Assembly (NCBI GenBank): GCA_028290165.1
Contig: JAQGKJ010000371.1
Coordinates: 1 to 7,616 of the forward strand
Direction: 5' to 3'
Source: Bradyrhizobium sp.
GTDB taxonomy: Bacteria > Pseudomonadota > Alphaproteobacteria > Rhizobiales > Xanthobacteraceae
Length of the DNA: 7,616 nucleotides
How positions within the stretch are numbered: position 1 is the stretch's first letter; each line of letters opens with the position of its first letter. Shown piece by piece: positions 6,561-7,616 of the stretch. The position numbers and the translations under genes were made by a program. Below the pieces are notes generated by a model. That model ran no database searches. It was not told the DNA's origin and saw nothing but the letters and a program-made list of their open reading frames with translations.

Positions 6561-7616
6561 CTACCGACGCAGCGCATCGAATCGCTGCTTCGCCTGCTTG
6601 ATTCCGCCGGCTTCAGCCTTCGCGTAGAGAGCTCGTGCCTTCGTCGCGTCGCCCCGCGTCCCATACGTTCCCCATTTGGGGAGGATGAGCGGGTCATAGG
6701 TTTCCGCGAGCGTGAAGCTTGCCTGGGCACTGCCCGTTTCGGCGGCGCGCTCCAGCACAATCCGCGCCGCGCCGATATCGCCCCGCCCCAGCAGCACGCT
6801 CGCGAGCGCCACCAACCTTGCCACCTCCGCAGCATCCTCGGGATTGGGTTGAGGCTCGCCTAAAGCGTCCGCGACTGTTACCTGGTCTGCGGTTGGTTTT
6901 GCTTGCGCCTCGAATCGCTTGTCCGGCGCTGTCTCACCAACCGTCACGACCCCGGGCGCGACAGGCGCATCTTTCATGTGCCGCGCGAATTGGAGATCCC
7001 TTTCCAGCCCCTCGGCCCTGTCGCGCTCCTGCTGCAATGACCTGCGCAGCTCTGCGGAATCTTGCTCCGCTACCTGCTTCAGCCGGGTGGCTTCCTCGCC
7101 CGCTTTGGCCGCCAGCGTCGTCTGCGTCTCGACATCCCGGCGCGCGCTGGCGAGATCCCGCTCCAGCCGATCCGCCCGATCGTGCTGCTCCTGCGCAGAT
7201 TTCCGCAACGCCGGCGCGCCGCCTTCGGCAGCCCGCCTGAGCTGTGCCTGTTCTTCGCTGGCCTTACTGGCTTGAGCCTCGTACGCGTATATCCTGGTGC
7301 GCGCGATCGAAAGGCCCTGCTCCAAGCCCTCCGCCCGCTCGTGCTCCTGCTGCAGGGACTTTCGCAGCTCCGTTGTGCCGCTCTCCGCCGTCTGCTTCAG
7401 CTGGTTAGATTCGCCACTCGCCTTGGCCGCCAGCGCGGTCTGCGCCTCGACATCCCTGCGCGCTGTGGCATGATCCTGCTCCAGCCGCTCCGCGCGCTCG
7501 CGCTCCTGCTGCAGGGACTTTTGCAGCTCCGCCGTGCCGCTCTCCGCCGCCTGCTTCAGCTGGGTAGATTCGCCACTCGCATTGGCCGCCAGCGCGGTCT
7601 GCGCCTCGACATCGAG
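6561..7616 (-). CDS. Coiled-coil protein with Sel1/TPR-like C-terminus (5' end beyond the window)
   Basis: The last 351 residues of a longer protein; the frame is open to the right edge with no credible start inside. A TTG at 7325 lies in mid-repeat and is not a real start. Visible residues 2-213 are four tandem 53-residue units of Glu/Gln/Arg/Ala-rich heptad sequence with LQQERERAERLEQ-like cores, expected to form a long coiled coil. A Pro-containing linker follows (about 214-258). The C-terminal 90 residues hold helical repeat sequence, AARIVLERAAETGSAQASF and ATKARALYAKAEAGGIKQAK, which resembles Sel1-like/TPR repeats with the A-x-x-W-x-x-A-A spacing degraded. Such proteins usually scaffold other proteins. 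Whether the missing N-terminus has a membrane anchor or an enzyme domain cannot be seen. It lies 144 bp upstream of the binding protein on the same strand, so linkage is possible but unproven. Confidence 0.8.
   Translation of the reverse strand, partial: LDVEAQTALAANASGESTQLKQAAESGTAELQKSLQQERERAERLEQDHATARRDVEAQTALAAKASGESNQLKQTAESGTTELRKSLQQEHERAEGLEQGLSIARTRIYAYEAQASKASEEQAQLRRAAEGGAPALRKSAQEQHDRADRLERDLASARRDVETQTTLAAKAGEEATRLKQVAEQDSAELRRSLQQERDRAEGLERDLQFARHMKDAPVAPGVVTVGETAPDKRFEAQAKPTADQVTVADALGEPQPNPEDAAEVARLVALASVLLGRGDIGAARIVLERAAETGSAQASFTLAETYDPLILPKWGTYGTRGDATKARALYAKAEAGGIKQAKQRFDALRR
6978..7613 (-). repeat. Four tandem 159-bp (53-residue) in-frame repeats
   Basis: On the - strand the units are 7613-7455, 7454-7296, 7295-7137 and 7136-6978, with no spacer. 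Units 1, 2 and 4 open with D-V-E-(A/T)-Q-T. All share a K-A-S/G-G/E-E step, a Q/A-E-x-x-x-x-x-E/A-L step and an (R/A)-x-x-L-E-(Q/R) core. Units 1 and 2 are nearly identical in DNA over most of their length, with about a dozen differences by eye in the first 140 bp. Unit 3 is the most diverged. This pattern points to recent duplication at the outer end, and the array may continue past the right edge. Confidence 0.88.

Noticed and set aside
7323..7325. TTG at 7325 as the start of the coiled-coil gene
   Set aside because: The frame continues upstream through two further matching repeat units to the window edge, so the codon is internal.

Overview
The window is GC-rich and tightly packed, with the codon use and gene families of an alphaproteobacterium. 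Several proteins (the CPA1-type antiporter, the coiled-coil/Sel1-like C-terminus, the orphan TAXI-type binding protein) resemble proteins I associate with Bradyrhizobium, Rhodopseudomonas and relatives. That placement rests on recognition, not on a search. I see no tRNA, rRNA, CRISPR array, transposase or phage gene, and no gene-free stretch longer than 150 bp.

Layout. One gene on the + strand (left edge to 1615) encodes a 12-TM-class monovalent cation/H+ antiporter. It converges on six genes that all read on the - strand. In their own direction of transcription (right to left) these are: the 3' part of a long coiled-coil protein with a Sel1/TPR-like C-terminus, cut by the right edge; an exported TAXI/NMT1-type solute-binding protein; a small exported protein of the TagO/VasI type; an exported DsrE-family protein; a Rieske non-haem iron oxygenase large subunit; and a secreted zinc amidase for peptidoglycan.

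Spacing splits the - strand genes into likely transcription or translation units. The binding protein and the TagO-like gene overlap by 4 bp (ATGA), and the DsrE gene follows after 37 bp. The oxygenase lies 123 bp further on and may have its own promoter. The amidase begins only 5 bp after the oxygenase stop if a CTG start with a good Shine-Dalgarno site is accepted. Gaps of 144 bp (before the binding protein) and 123 bp (before the oxygenase) are the likeliest places for promoters, but no convincing -35/-10 pair is visible in either.

How it may work together. Five of the six - strand products concern the envelope or carry export signals or coiled coils. There are no TRAP membrane subunits, no type VI secretion structural genes, no sulfur-oxidation genes and no oxygenase reductase in view, so four genes are orphans of the systems they normally belong to. 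The most interesting part is the compact run of coiled-coil/Sel1 protein, binding protein, TagO-like protein and exported DsrE protein, which could be an undescribed periplasmic sensing or envelope module. This is inference from gene order only.
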